Assembly: GCF_000622005.1 (NCBI RefSeq)
Contig: NZ_KK211383.1
Span: forward strand, 124,001 to 188,000
Source of the DNA: Anaerovibrio sp. RM50
GTDB taxonomy: Bacteria; Bacillota; Negativicutes; Selenomonadales; Selenomonadaceae
Direction: 5' to 3'
DNA: 64,000 bases
This document shows positions 26,009 to 34,847 of this stretch, in pieces (position 1 is the stretch's first letter; each line of letters opens with the position of its first letter). The notes beneath the pieces were generated by a model. The model was not told the origin of the DNA and made no database searches. It saw nothing but the letters and a program-made list of their open reading frames with translations. The position numbers and the translations under genes are program-made.

Positions 26009-26263
26009 TTATCTGACAACCACGTGGTTGCCGTTAACAGCAATAACTTTGACCTCCTGTCCCTTGGGGATATAATCCCCCTCGGAGACCACGTCCACAG
26101 GCTCACCGTTAATAATAACCGTTCCCGCGGGCCTCAGTTCCCGGGACACAATGCCCTTGCAGCCCACCAGCTCCGATTTTTCCACGGCACTGACATAGCC
26201 CTTTTCAGTTGTGGTACGGTCCTTCAGCACAAAGTTGTGCCACAAATCACTTAAGAAGGACAT
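26009..26263 (-). CDS. NfeD-like OB-fold protein, short form
   Basis: An 84-residue protein corresponding to the C-terminal OB domain of NfeD: KGIVSRELRPAGTVIINGEPVDVVSEGDYIPKGQEVKV, the family core, ending VVAVNGNHVVVR-like. It has no transmembrane segment or protease part. NfeD short forms partner with flotillins. It lies 24 bases upstream of floA on the same strand. Confidence 0.85.
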   Translation of the reverse strand: MSFLSDLWHNFVLKDRTTTEKGYVSAVEKSELVGCKGIVSRELRPAGTVIINGEPVDVVSEGDYIPKGQEVKVIAVNGNHVVVR

Positions 26264-26330
26264 GCTTCTCCCCCCTTACTGCCCTATATAATAGCAATAT
26301 CATCTGATTATTAGCTGAAAAAATACTGCT

Positions 26331-26849
26331 CTATTTGTTGGCGCAGATGTTTTCCGCCCTGAGCTGGGCCTTGATACGCTCCAGTGAGGCCTGATCCGGC
26401 ACCTCTATGGTGTGGAGATGCACCCCCTGGGTCACAATGGAAAGGGGCATTCCCGCACATTCCTTCATTCGGCTGTCGAAAACCTCCACATCATGGCGGT
26501 TTCTCAGCATCAGATCAGCCCTTATTTCACCGTAAAGTGGGTGTTCCACAATAACATCCCGCACATAGCCACCATTGTCCACAATAATCTCCAGTTCCCG
26601 TCGCATAAGCTCCGGGCCGTGCTTGCAGGCAATAATCCCCACTATGCCGTGAACCTCCCCATCCTCCGGCAGCACATAGCCCCTTGGGGTGGCATATACA
26701 GTAACACCGCCGGCTCTGATTACGCTGATATCCCCCACAATAATCTGGCGGCTAACATTAAATTTCTTGGAAAGATACCCTCCCGTAAGAGGTCCCTTGG
26801 CCTGCTTCAACGCTTCCAAAAGCAGGTCCCGACGTTCCTGAGTGTCCAT
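26331..26849 (-). CDS. niaR: Niacin-responsive transcriptional repressor NiaR
   Basis: A 172-residue protein with an N-terminal winged helix (residues about 5-55, GGYLSKKFNVSRQIIVGDISVIRAGG). A 3H domain follows (about 70-168) with its three conserved histidines in ACKHG, VEHPLYGE and TQGVHLHTIE, which bind metal and nicotinate. NiaR represses NAD synthesis and niacin uptake genes when niacin is present. None of its usual targets lies in the window, so it acts elsewhere. Confidence 0.9.
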   Translation of the reverse strand: MDTQERRDLLLEALKQAKGPLTGGYLSKKFNVSRQIIVGDISVIRAGGVTVYATPRGYVLPEDGEVHGIVGIIACKHGPELMRRELEIIVDNGGYVRDVIVEHPLYGEIRADLMLRNRHDVEVFDSRMKECAGMPLSIVTQGVHLHTIEVPDQASLERIKAQLRAENICANK

Positions 26850-26914
26850 AAAAATTCCCCCCCTTTATTTCATTGTAGTAAAGCTCTATGAAAAAAGCAA
26901 ATGGACAAATAAAA

Positions 26915-26938
26915 AAGACTACTAAAAATAGTAGTCTT
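26915..26938 (-). terminator. Terminator of the tRNA operon
   Basis: A 10-bp stem AAGACTACTA/TAGTAGTCTT with a 4-nt loop, followed on the minus strand by TTTTTT. Confidence 0.88.
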
Positions 26939-26951
26939 GATTTTTAAATGG

Positions 26952-27024
26952 TGGGCGCTAACGGGATCGAACCGCTGACATTCTGCTTGTAAGGCAGACG
27001 CTCTCCCAGCTGAGCTAAGCGCCC
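26952..27024 (-). tRNA. tRNA-Val (anticodon UAC)
   Basis: Seven-base acceptor stem GGGCGCT/AGCGCCC, D-loop AGCTCAGCTGGGAGAGC, anticodon loop CTTACAA, T-loop GGTTCGATCCC. CCA is encoded at 26949-26951. It is the last of three tRNAs. Confidence 0.96.
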
Positions 27025-27065
27025 GTATAAAAGGGGATTGGGTAATCCCCTCTATTTTTTAATGG

Positions 27066-27137
27066 TGACGCGTACGGGATTCGAACCCGTGAAGCCGCCG
27101 TGAAAGGGCGGTGTCTTAACCACTTGACCAACGCGCC
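27066..27137 (-). tRNA. tRNA-Glu (anticodon UUC)
   Basis: Acceptor GGCGCGT/ACGCGTC (one G-U pair), anticodon loop CTTTCAC within CCGCC/GGCGG, T-loop GGTTCGAATCC. CCA is encoded at 27063-27065. Confidence 0.96.
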
Positions 27138-27142
27138 ATTGG

Positions 27143-27215
27143 CTCCTCGAGCAGGACTCGAACCTGCGACATACGGATTAACAGTCCGTCGTTCTACCGG
27201 CTGAACTATCGAGGA
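27143..27215 (-). tRNA. tRNA-Asn (anticodon GUU)
   Basis: Acceptor TCCTCGA/TCGAGGA, anticodon loop CTGTTAA within ACGGA/TCCGT, T-loop GGTTCGAGTCC. Encoded CCA at 27140-27142. First tRNA of the operon. Confidence 0.96.
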
Positions 27216-27246
27216 ATCATTTGTGTCGGTGACGTCGACAAGTGAT

Positions 27247-27275
27247 ATAATACTGCATTTCAAAATAAAATGCAA
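27247..27275 (-). promoter_or_regulatory. Promoter of the Asn-Glu-Val tRNA operon
   Basis: Minus-strand -35 TTGCAT (27270-27275), 17-base spacer, -10 TATTAT (27247-27252). A TGCATTT/AAATGCA inverted repeat sits in and beside the spacer. Confidence 0.7.
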
Positions 27276-27292
27276 GCATTTTTTGAATTTTT

Positions 27293-28477
27293 TTAGTAAT
27301 TTTTGTCAAGGCAGCAATTCTTGTACTTTTTGCCGCTGCCACAAGGGCACGGATCGTTGCGGCCAACCTTCTTGCCACCGCGCACTACAGTCTGACGTGG
27401 CATATTTGCCAGCTCGTCCTCTGTATGCCCCTTCAGAACCCATTTAGGCAGGGTCTTGTTGTAGCGGCCGATGAGGCCATACAGCTCCTGGGTCTCTTCC
27501 AGCTTCGGAAGCACCAGCTTCTGGTCCTTCAAAAAGCCCACGATTTCCTTCATACCATAACCATTCTGGATAATAATATTAATGGAACGGACAGCCTCTG
27601 CGGCCTGGAGAACGTCCAAATTACACTTGTTCATCAGGAACTGGGCCAATGCCCTGTAGGCACCCGTGGACTCCACGTAGGATTCCTGCCCCGCATCCCA
27701 CACCTTATCGTATGGCAGTTCAGCATAATCAATGGTGGTATTTTGCATTTGCGCTGACTGCAGGGCCTCCACATTCATCAGCTCGGAATACATGAGCTCA
27801 TGCTTGCCGGCCTGAATATTGTCATACCAGCAGCCACCGTTAAGGATAATGCCGATAAAATCAGCAAACTCCAGCTCATCGTCAATATATTCGCAAACCT
27901 TGGCATAAAGCTGATCGTAATCCATTACGCCGTAATAGAATACCAGGCCGGAGGCCAGACGGATAACCTCCGTATTGAGGGCAGTTGCCTGCTGGAAGGC
28001 AGCATTATTAATCTTGCTGTACTCCTTCTGGATTTCCTTTGGCATATACCATACCAGCTTGCCATCAGAAAGGCCGCAGTACATAATGCCGATACCACGG
28101 AGATAATCCAGACGGCCATCATCAAGCTGCAGATCAGTGGCTAACCCCTTGTTCTTGCACGCATAGTCGAAAACGTCCTTCTGGTCCTCAAAGGCACTGA
28201 CAAACCAGCGCTGGGCGAACTTAATAACCTCCGGCATTACTGCCTCCACCATCTCCGCCTTCTTTACGCGGTTGATGTTGGCAGCAACGGGAAGATTCAA
28301 ATTATACTGTATATCCTCCAGCTCTGTCTTGGTAAGGGCGGTAAGGGCCTCCTCCAAAGTCAGCTTGGCTGGAAGCTTATGACGACGAAGGCTCTTCATG
28401 CGCTCTGCCTTCTGCTCCGCAATTACTTCATTAAATTGTTCATCAGAAAAGGTAAATTCCAAATCACTCAACCTCAC
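27293..28477 (-). CDS. SEC-C motif protein of unknown function
   Basis: A 394-residue cytoplasmic protein. An N-terminal coil (about 12-40) precedes a helical region with [16 protein letters not shown], resembling an SAP/Rho-N-like helical hairpin. A long all-α body follows. The C-terminus is a zinc-binding SEC-C motif, [19 protein letters not shown], the same string that ends SecA in this window. SEC-C tails bind SecB or ribosomes in SecA, so a link to translation or secretion is possible but unproven. GTG at 28477 has a weak ribosome site. TTG at 28462, nine bases after GAGG, is an alternative start. Confidence 0.78.
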   Translation of the reverse strand: MRLSDLEFTFSDEQFNEVIAEQKAERMKSLRRHKLPAKLTLEEALTALTKTELEDIQYNLNLPVAANINRVKKAEMVEAVMPEVIKFAQRWFVSAFEDQKDVFDYACKNKGLATDLQLDDGRLDYLRGIGIMYCGLSDGKLVWYMPKEIQKEYSKINNAAFQQATALNTEVIRLASGLVFYYGVMDYDQLYAKVCEYIDDELEFADFIGIILNGGCWYDNIQAGKHELMYSELMNVEALQSAQMQNTTIDYAELPYDKVWDAGQESYVESTGAYRALAQFLMNKCNLDVLQAAEAVRSINIIIQNGYGMKEIVGFLKDQKLVLPKLEETQELYGLIGRYNKTLPKWVLKGHTEDELANMPRQTVVRGGKKVGRNDPCPCGSGKKYKNCCLDKNY

Positions 28478-28512
28478 ATATTTTCATATTATATAATTTA
28501 TCAAATTTTCCA

Positions 28513-29727
28513 TTAGCCAAAGAATTTTCTGATTCCCGCCAAAATACCGGAAGCGGCCTTTTTAATGCCCGCATCGGAATTCAGCAGCCTTTCTTCCTTT
28601 TCATTGGAAATAAAGGCGGTCTCCAGCAGAACAGCCGGCATGGTGGTGTGTCTTACAACGTAGAAATTACAGCTCTTGACTCCTCTATGGCCTGTGGAAA
28701 GGGCTGATACCACCCCATCAGAGATACACTGGGCCAACCGGACAGAGGCCTTGGTGCCCTTGCCATAGTAATAACCAGTGGTACCGCTTGGGCTGCTGCT
28801 GGTAAAGGAATCCATGTGAATGGAAACAAATATGTCCGAATTATTTTTGTTGGCTACGTCACAACGGGCCTGAAGCTCCTCAATATCCGTTGCCTTGCCT
28901 CTCTTTGGGGATACCTCAGTATCCTTGATGCGGGTCATAATGACCTCGGCCCCCTCTGCTTTCAGCTGACGCTGCAGCTCCTGGGCAATGCGAAGAGTAA
29001 TGCTTTTTTCTGTAACCCCTGTTGGTCCAATGGCACCCACATCGCTGCCACCGTGACCTGCATCAATGGTAATCTTTTTCCCCTTGATGCCGGGAGTAAA
29101 TTCAGGCTCCACAACAGGGATAACCTCTTCCTTCTTGTCCTTATTTTCTTCAGGGTTGGTGGAAGGTGTAATGGTATCATCCCCCGATGATGGCTGCGTA
29201 TTATCCTTATTGCCGGTTTCGGAGCCCTTCTTGCCAAAATCTATGGCCGCCCCTCCTGAGCCCTTGCTCACATTACCGAAATCCAAAACAAGGCGATGCC
29301 CTGTGTCTCCCCCGTTAAGGGTAAAGAAATTTCGGTTGCTCTCGTTCATGGAGCTTTCAATAACCACCCGCACTGTATTAGGGTCAAACTGGGCCAGCCG
29401 TACACTTTTGGCAAAGCGGCTGCCCACGTTAATAGTCTTCTTTAAATCCGAGCTGATCCAGGCCCCCTGAATATCCACTACTATACGTTGAGGATTGCTG
29501 AGGACACTGGTCTTGAAGGTAACATCCTTCGTGGTATCCAGTACAATACGGGCTCTGTCCCCGTTGGAGCTTACACGTATATCCTTAATCTCCGCCATAT
29601 TGGCCATACGCTGGGCGAAGGTGGCTGCCTGTGCTTCTGAGGAAGCAAAAAACATAAGAAAACCAGCCAAAAGCAGCATTATCCCTGCAAAATGAAGAAA
29701 AATGCCCTTAGCCTTAAGAAAATGCAT
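28513..29727 (-). CDS. amiC: N-acetylmuramoyl-L-alanine amidase with AMIN domain
   Basis: A 404-residue exported enzyme that cleaves the stem peptide from murein glycan. Signal peptide about 1-34 (FLMFFASSEAQAA). AMIN domain (about 40-150) with IRVSSNGDRARIVLDT targets murein or septa. A linker rich in S, D, N, K and E (about 160-215) precedes the Amidase_3 domain (about 218-400). Its zinc ligands are in IDAGHGGSD, GVTEKS and VSIHMDS, and its catalytic Glu in LLETAFISN. Such AMIN amidases act in daughter-cell separation in diderms; ftsEX and an M23 factor lie 10 kb away. Confidence 0.92.
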   Translation of the reverse strand: MHFLKAKGIFLHFAGIMLLLAGFLMFFASSEAQAATFAQRMANMAEIKDIRVSSNGDRARIVLDTTKDVTFKTSVLSNPQRIVVDIQGAWISSDLKKTINVGSRFAKSVRLAQFDPNTVRVVIESSMNESNRNFFTLNGGDTGHRLVLDFGNVSKGSGGAAIDFGKKGSETGNKDNTQPSSGDDTITPSTNPEENKDKKEEVIPVVEPEFTPGIKGKKITIDAGHGGSDVGAIGPTGVTEKSITLRIAQELQRQLKAEGAEVIMTRIKDTEVSPKRGKATDIEELQARCDVANKNNSDIFVSIHMDSFTSSSPSGTTGYYYGKGTKASVRLAQCISDGVVSALSTGHRGVKSCNFYVVRHTTMPAVLLETAFISNEKEERLLNSDAGIKKAASGILAGIRKFFG

Positions 29728-29851
29728 AATATATATTCCCCCAAAAACGGGCTTTTACGCCCCTAAAACACGCTAAAATTTCCAATTTCTTCTAATATAA
29801 TATATGAGAATAAATTTCTAACTAGAAAGTTTATCATATAATTCTGAAAAA

Positions 29852-30631
29852 TTAAAGCATGTTCTTGAGGAAAGCCTGTGTCCGCTCTTCCTGTGGGTTG
29901 TCAATGACCTGACGGGCAGGCCCCTCCTCCACAATGACGCCACCCTCCACAAATACCACGTGACTGGCCGCCTCTCTGGCGAAGTTCATTTCGTGGGTAA
30001 CTACCATCATGGTCATGTGCTCATCAGCCAGCTCCCGCATGGTCTTCAGCACTTCCCCAGTGAGCTCCGGATCCAGGGCGGAGGTTGGCTCATCAAAGAG
30101 CATAATATCCGGCTTCATGCAAAGGGCCCTGGCAATGGCCACACGCTGCTGCTGACCGCCGGAAAGACGGGAAGGATACCAGTCCTTTTTTTCCAAAAGA
30201 CCAACCTTTTTCAGGAGGGCCTCCGCCTCGGGAATTACCTCCTCCTTCTTCCGTTTCTGCACTTGTACCGGGGCCTCCAGAAGATTCTGCATAACGGTCA
30301 TGTGGGGAAAGAGATTAAACTGCTGGAACACCATGCCGGTGCAGGAGAGAATATTCCGTGATTCCTTTTCGGAAACGTATTCCGCCACGTTTTCCCCGTT
30401 ATTTTGGGCCAGCACCCGGCCCTTGATCTCGATTTTCCCCGAGTCAATCTCCTCCAGGCGATTAATGCAGCGAAGAAGGGTACTCTTGCCGGAGCCGGAT
30501 GGGCCGATAACTGCCATTACCTCACCCTTTTTCAGCTCCAGATTGATGCCCTTTAAAATCTCCAGGTCACCAAAGCGCTTATGAATCTGCGTCAGCCGCA
30601 GCATTACATCATTATTTGTCATATTTTCCAT
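29852..30631 (-). CDS. glnQ: Polar amino-acid ABC transporter ATP-binding protein
   Basis: A 259-residue ATPase. Walker A GPSGSGKST (about 43-51), Q-loop VFQQFNLFP, signature [15 protein letters not shown], Walker B IMLFDEPTSALDPEL, H-loop VVTHEMNFA. Composition and length match GlnQ/HisP ATPases that power uptake of glutamine, histidine or related amino acids. It overlaps the permease gene by 20 bases and has its own GGAGG site. Exact substrate unknown. Confidence 0.93.
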   Translation of the reverse strand: MENMTNNDVMLRLTQIHKRFGDLEILKGINLELKKGEVMAVIGPSGSGKSTLLRCINRLEEIDSGKIEIKGRVLAQNNGENVAEYVSEKESRNILSCTGMVFQQFNLFPHMTVMQNLLEAPVQVQKRKKEEVIPEAEALLKKVGLLEKKDWYPSRLSGGQQQRVAIARALCMKPDIMLFDEPTSALDPELTGEVLKTMRELADEHMTMMVVTHEMNFAREAASHVVFVEGGVIVEEGPARQVIDNPQEERTQAFLKNML

Positions 30632-31256
30632 AATATGCCTCCAGCTTCTTGAAGCCCCATGTAAGTACGGCTGTCATAATAAGGTAGAAAACTGCTGCCA
30701 CCACAAAAGGTGTCATGTCGAACTCCCGCTGTACGATGGTACGGGCCACCCTCAGCAGGTCGTTCATGGCCAGTATATAAATGAGGGAAGTATCCTTTAC
30801 CAGATTAATTGTCTCATTGCTTACAGGAGGCAGCACATAACGGATCATTTGTGGAATAATAATGCGGCGCATGGTCTGCTTGTGGGTCATGCCAAGGGTC
30901 TTGGCCGCCTCATACTGGCCCTTGGAAATTGACTGAATGCCAGCACGGAAAATCTCCGCAAAATAGGCGGCATAATTCAGGGTAAAGGCCAAAAGAGCCG
31001 CCACCAGATCCGGCAGCATAATGCCCACCATTGGCAGGGCAAAATAAACGAAAAGCAGCTGCAGCATCAAAGGAGTGCCACGCATAAGCCAGATGTAAAA
31101 TTCCATAAAGCGGCTTACCAGCTTCAGGGAGGACAGGCGCCCAAAGGCAGCCAGCAATCCCAGCGGCAATGAAAAAATCAGCGTAATAAAGAATATCTGC
31201 AATGTGACCTGGGTGCCTTCCAGCATCAGGACAACAGTGTGCATCAAATTATCCAT
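30612..31256 (-). CDS. Polar amino-acid ABC transporter permease
   Basis: A 214-residue inner-membrane protein with about five helices. It contains the HisMQ signature FYIWLMRGTPLMLQLLFVYF and the EAA loop EAAKTLGMTHKQTMRRIIIPQ that contacts the ATPase. A single permease gene implies a homodimer. Its ATG lies 13 bases from AAAGGGG, slightly far. It follows the binding-protein gene but a terminator lies between them. Confidence 0.92.
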   Translation of the reverse strand: MDNLMHTVVLMLEGTQVTLQIFFITLIFSLPLGLLAAFGRLSSLKLVSRFMEFYIWLMRGTPLMLQLLFVYFALPMVGIMLPDLVAALLAFTLNYAAYFAEIFRAGIQSISKGQYEAAKTLGMTHKQTMRRIIIPQMIRYVLPPVSNETINLVKDTSLIYILAMNDLLRVARTIVQREFDMTPFVVAAVFYLIMTAVLTWGFKKLEAYYGKYDK

Positions 31257-31342
31257 AATTAATTTGAAACCCCTTTTAAATTATTTTATCAATTTTGCGC
31301 TTTACCGTAGCAAAGCATCAAGCCTATATATTTTACATCAAA

Positions 31343-31377
31343 AAAAGGACTATTGCAAACATGCAACAGTCCTTTTA
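31343..31377 (-). terminator. Terminator between binding protein and permease
   Basis: AAAAGGACT pairs with AGTCCTTTT, with inner TTGC/GCAA, and TTTTTTT follows on the minus strand. It would stop most transcripts after the binding-protein gene, leaving some read-through to the permease and ATPase, as is common where the binding protein is needed in excess. Confidence 0.82.
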
Positions 31378-31378
31378 T

Positions 31379-31456
31379 GAACCTCATCCGGTCACTGAGT
31401 GTAGGCACCGACGGCGAAGCCTAGTACCCGAAGGGTGCTTCCCCAGAGGGGAAGGC
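31379..31456 (-). repeat. Single unit of a modular MITE-like repeat
   Basis: It reads, on the plus strand, from ACCTCATCCG through GGCACCGACGG and CTAGTACCC to a hairpin end CTTCCCCAGAGGGGAAGGC. It is about 80 percent alike to the reverse complement of 59871-59942. It ends directly against the stop codon of the binding-protein gene. Confidence 0.75.
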
Positions 31457-32251
31457 TTACTTCTTAAGAGTAATATCCTTTGCGAACCACTTCTCGGAAA
31501 TCTTGGCCACAGTGCCGTCCTTGATCATTTCATCAAAGACCTTCTGTACCTTGTCACGGAGAGCCTGGTCATCCTTGCGGAAGGCAAAGCCGAACTGGCT
31601 TACATCGCCGATAACGGTATCAATGGCAGTAATCTTTTCAGGGTGCTTGCTGATGTAGTAACGGCCGATAATCTCATCACCTACTACCGCATCAATACGG
31701 CCATTTTCCAGATCCATAAATGCATTGATGAAATCAGGATAATACTTTACTTCCTTCATGGAAGACTTCAGTTCCTTCTTGCCCTCGAAATATTCCTCGG
31801 AGGTGCCGCCGCTCTGGGTACCGATTACCTTGCCGGCCAGATCTGCCTCGGAAGCAATTTTTACTCCCTTGTTGGTGGCTACGAAAACAATCTGACGGTT
31901 GTTCATGTAAGGGTCAGAGAAAAGCATATTTTCCTTGCGCTTCTCGGTGATATCAAGACCGTTCCAGAGAACATCCACACGGCCGCTCTTCAGCTCAGCC
32001 TCCTTGGAGTTCCAGTCAATGGCCTTAAACTCCACATCACAGCCCAGACGCTTGGAAGCCTCCTTGGCCAGATCAATATCAAAACCTACGATTTCATTCT
32101 TTTCATCCTTGAAGCCCATAGGTGGGAAGTTGTCGTCCAAACCAACCACAATCTTCTGTGTGGCATCCTTCTTTGCTGTGTCATTGCCGCAGCCGGCCAG
32201 AGCCGCCATAGCCAGAACCAGCATCATGCAAATAGCCAAAATCTTCTTCAT
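31457..32251 (-). CDS. Polar amino-acid ABC transporter substrate-binding lipoprotein
   Basis: A 264-residue lipoprotein. Signal peptide MKKILAICMMLVLAMAALAG with lipobox LAGC (Cys about 21). The mature protein is an SBP_bac_3 fold: GLDDNFPPMGFKDEKNEIVGFDIDLA, then RVDVLWNGLDITEKR and IGTQSGGTSEEYF. The true start is the ATG at 32251; a GTG four codons upstream overlaps the AAGGAG site. Binds a polar amino acid at the outer face of the cytoplasmic membrane. Own promoter at 32302-32331. Confidence 0.92.
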   Translation of the reverse strand: MKKILAICMMLVLAMAALAGCGNDTAKKDATQKIVVGLDDNFPPMGFKDEKNEIVGFDIDLAKEASKRLGCDVEFKAIDWNSKEAELKSGRVDVLWNGLDITEKRKENMLFSDPYMNNRQIVFVATNKGVKIASEADLAGKVIGTQSGGTSEEYFEGKKELKSSMKEVKYYPDFINAFMDLENGRIDAVVGDEIIGRYYISKHPEKITAIDTVIGDVSQFGFAFRKDDQALRDKVQKVFDEMIKDGTVAKISEKWFAKDITLKK

Positions 32252-32301
32252 AAACCAATACACTCCTTTTTGAAATAAATAATTGCATTTTCAATACGCA
32301 T

Positions 32302-32331
32302 ATTATACTTTAGTTCGTTAATGTATTGCAA
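32302..32331 (-). promoter_or_regulatory. Promoter of the amino-acid transporter operon
   Basis: Minus-strand -35 TTGCAA (32326-32331), 18-base spacer, -10 TATAAT (32302-32307). Confidence 0.65.
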
Positions 32332-32486
32332 GAGAAAAATGATAAAATATTAAAATTTCTGGTACATTTTCCCCGACTTTTGTCCAGTTATAAATTATTT
32401 TTTAGTTTTTTTCACATTTAAGTAGGATTTTTATTGTATGATATAGAAATGTACAAGGGTAAATATTGAATACGGAGGGGCTGTGT

Positions 32487-33551
32487 ATGAAAGAATTAAC
32501 TATTAGCGAATTAGAACCGGGTATGGAACTGGCCCGTACAATACTTAACGATGACATGGTTGTTGTTCTGTCAGAAAATACTTTGCTGACCAAGGCTCAC
32601 ATTACCAGACTGGAATTCCTTAACGTTCCTTACGTTTACGTTAAGGATGAATATGAACTCAGCCCGAACTACCAGAATGTTATGGCGATGTTCAATCGCA
32701 GCAACGCATTTGCAGCCCAGTATCGGGAGGTAGTTCACGAGGTAAACGATATCTTTACCTCCACCCTGAAGGATAATCAGGTTCCGGCGGAAAAGACCAA
32801 GGAGCTGGTTAAGGAAGACCTGATGCCTATGTCCAAGCAGAGCGGTGCCATTGATTATCTCTATGAGCTCAATCACATGGCTGATGACGTATATAACCAC
32901 TCCATTCGCGTATCCATTCTGGCAGGTGTTATCGGCAAATGGCTGCTCATGCCATCCAGACAGGTAACCGATCTGATTACTGCCGGCTTCCTCCACGATA
33001 TTGGTAAGGTTCATTTCCCTGAAAGATTACAGAACCGCCAGGTGGAAACCCTCAAGGGTGAAGATTTCGAGGCATATCAGCAGCATACATACGATGGCTA
33101 CAAGATTCTGGCCACCAGCCCTGAGCTTTCCGAGGGAATAAAGCAGGCCGCACTGCAGCACCATGAGGCAATGGACGGCACCGGCATTCCGGATGGTATC
33201 AGCGGTGACAAAATTCATCAGTTTGCCCGTATTATTGCCATTGCTGATCTTTACGACAACATTACCACAGAGCGCGAGGGCTTTGTCCGTCAGACACCGT
33301 TTGCGGCCATTGCCAAGATTACAGAGCTCATGTACAGCAAGCTGGACCCTGAAATCTGCGTCGTAATACTGAAGAGAATCAAGGATGCCTTCCTGGGCTC
33401 CACTGTAGTTCTCAACAACGGCCTCACCGGCACCATCCTCCGTTATCCTGATGATTTGGCCATTCATCCACTTATCAAGATTGACCAGGACAATATCATT
33501 GACCTGAATGAGCATCGGGGCATCAAGATTGTGGAATATAACGCAAAATAA
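32487..33551 (+). CDS. HD-GYP domain protein, putative cyclic-di-GMP phosphodiesterase
   Basis: A 354-residue protein. The N-terminal β-domain (1-60, ELEPGMELARTI) is common in HD-GYP proteins of this phylum. The HD-GYP domain (about 130-300) has HSIRVSILAG, FLHDIGKVHFP, HTYDGYKIL, and HHEAMDGTGIPDG in place of HHExxDGxGYP, then IADLYDNIT. Metal ligands are kept, but the GYP Tyr is Ile. It probably hydrolyses c-di-GMP or a related dinucleotide. The ATG at 32487 has GGAGGGG six bases upstream; a TTG at 32466 is less likely. Confidence 0.88.
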   Translation: MKELTISELEPGMELARTILNDDMVVVLSENTLLTKAHITRLEFLNVPYVYVKDEYELSPNYQNVMAMFNRSNAFAAQYREVVHEVNDIFTSTLKDNQVPAEKTKELVKEDLMPMSKQSGAIDYLYELNHMADDVYNHSIRVSILAGVIGKWLLMPSRQVTDLITAGFLHDIGKVHFPERLQNRQVETLKGEDFEAYQQHTYDGYKILATSPELSEGIKQAALQHHEAMDGTGIPDGISGDKIHQFARIIAIADLYDNITTEREGFVRQTPFAAIAKITELMYSKLDPEICVVILKRIKDAFLGSTVVLNNGLTGTILRYPDDLAIHPLIKIDQDNIIDLNEHRGIKIVEYNAK

Positions 33552-33581
33552 GTCAGATACAAAGTAAAATTAAATGACATA

Positions 33582-33619
33582 AAAAAAGTTGTGAATGCAA
33601 ATGCATCCACAACTTTTTT
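33582..33619. terminator. Bidirectional terminator
   Basis: AAAAAGTTGTGAATGC pairs with GCATCCACAACTTTTT, A and T tracts on both sides, between the convergent HD-GYP and MacB-permease genes. Confidence 0.9.
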
Positions 33620-33629
33620 ATTTGGAAAC

Positions 33630-34847
33630 TTACTCGTACCTTAAAGCCTCAATAGGGTCCAGCTTGGCAGCCTTCCTGGCAGGATAAATGCCAAAAAACA
33701 GGCCGATACCCACGGAGAAGCTGAAGGACACAAAAACAGGCAACGGAGTAATAACCGTGGTGAAATTGCCAAACTTCCCCACCAGCATGGACAGGCCGCA
33801 GCCAATGCCAATGCCTATAATGCCGCCGATTACGCCGATTACCACGGATTCTATCAAAAACTGCATCATAATATTCTGGAAGGTGGCACCCAAGGCTTTG
33901 CGGATACCTATCTCCCGGGTACGCTCCGTAACTGACACCATCATTATATTCATAATGCCGATGCCACCTACCACCAGGGAAATTCCCGCAATGCTGCCCA
34001 ACAAAATGGTAAGCATGGTGGTGGTCTGATTCATGGTTTCCATAAGACTTGTCATATTGCGGACATTAAAATCATCCGCCTTGCCACCGATGATTTTGTG
34101 ACGCTGACGAAGCAGCACCTCGATATCCTCCTGAACCTGATCCATTTTATTGGAATCAGACACCTGAATATTTACTGAGGACACATAATCCATGGCCATA
34201 AGGCGCTCCATGGCAGTGGTAAGTGGCACAATAACCACGTCATCCTGGTCCTGGCCCATTGAGGACTGGCCCTTGCTTTCCAGAACTCCGATTACCTTAA
34301 AGGGCTGATTGTTGACGCGAATATTCTGTCCCACAGGATTGCTGGTGCCAAAAAGATTGGTGGCAACGGTACTGCCGATAACCGCCACACGGTTTCTCTT
34401 GTTATTGTCATTTTCTGTGATGAAGGATCCGGTGCCCACCTCCAGAGAACGGATGGACATGTATTCAGGGGTCACACCCATTACCGAGGAATTCCAGTTC
34501 TGATTGCCGTAGACAATCTGGTAGGAACGGGACACAGAAGGAGATACGAAATCGATATTCTTTGCCTTCTCCTTAATAGCCAATGCATCATCATATTTCA
34601 GATTGGTGCGGGAGCCCGCCGCCCCACGGATACCGCCTCGGTCGGTGGAGCCAGGGGATACGATAAGCATATTGCTTCCCAGTGAGGAAATGCTGCTTAC
34701 CACGTCGCTTTTTACACCCATACCCACAGAAACCATGGCAATAACGGCACCAACGCCGATGATTATGCCCAGCATGGTGAGAAGGGAACGCATTTTATTG
34801 GCCAAAAGGGCTGTAAAGGCCATGGAAAAGCTTTCCTTAAACAACAT
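33630..34847 (-). CDS. macB: MacB-type ABC transporter permease
   Basis: A 405-residue permease with one N-terminal helix, a large periplasmic MacB_PCD domain (about 45-275) and three C-terminal helices. MLFKESFSMAFTALLANKMR and RSLLTMLGIIIGVGAV are family marks at the start, TERTREIGIRKALGA precedes the last helices. The ATG at 34847 gives the usual family N-terminus and overlaps the ATPase stop by 11 bases; longer in-frame starts up to 34916 add unrelated residues. It is the membrane part of a split MacB working with MacA and TolC. Confidence 0.9.
   Translation of the reverse strand: MLFKESFSMAFTALLANKMRSLLTMLGIIIGVGAVIAMVSVGMGVKSDVVSSISSLGSNMLIVSPGSTDRGGIRGAAGSRTNLKYDDALAIKEKAKNIDFVSPSVSRSYQIVYGNQNWNSSVMGVTPEYMSIRSLEVGTGSFITENDNNKRNRVAVIGSTVATNLFGTSNPVGQNIRVNNQPFKVIGVLESKGQSSMGQDQDDVVIVPLTTAMERLMAMDYVSSVNIQVSDSNKMDQVQEDIEVLLRQRHKIIGGKADDFNVRNMTSLMETMNQTTTMLTILLGSIAGISLVVGGIGIMNIMMVSVTERTREIGIRKALGATFQNIMMQFLIESVVIGVIGGIIGIGIGCGLSMLVGKFGNFTTVITPLPVFVSFSFSVGIGLFFGIYPARKAAKLDPIEALRYE

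Noticed and set aside
27015-27275. 86-codon minus-strand open frame
   Set aside because: It covers the three tRNA genes and is not a protein gene.
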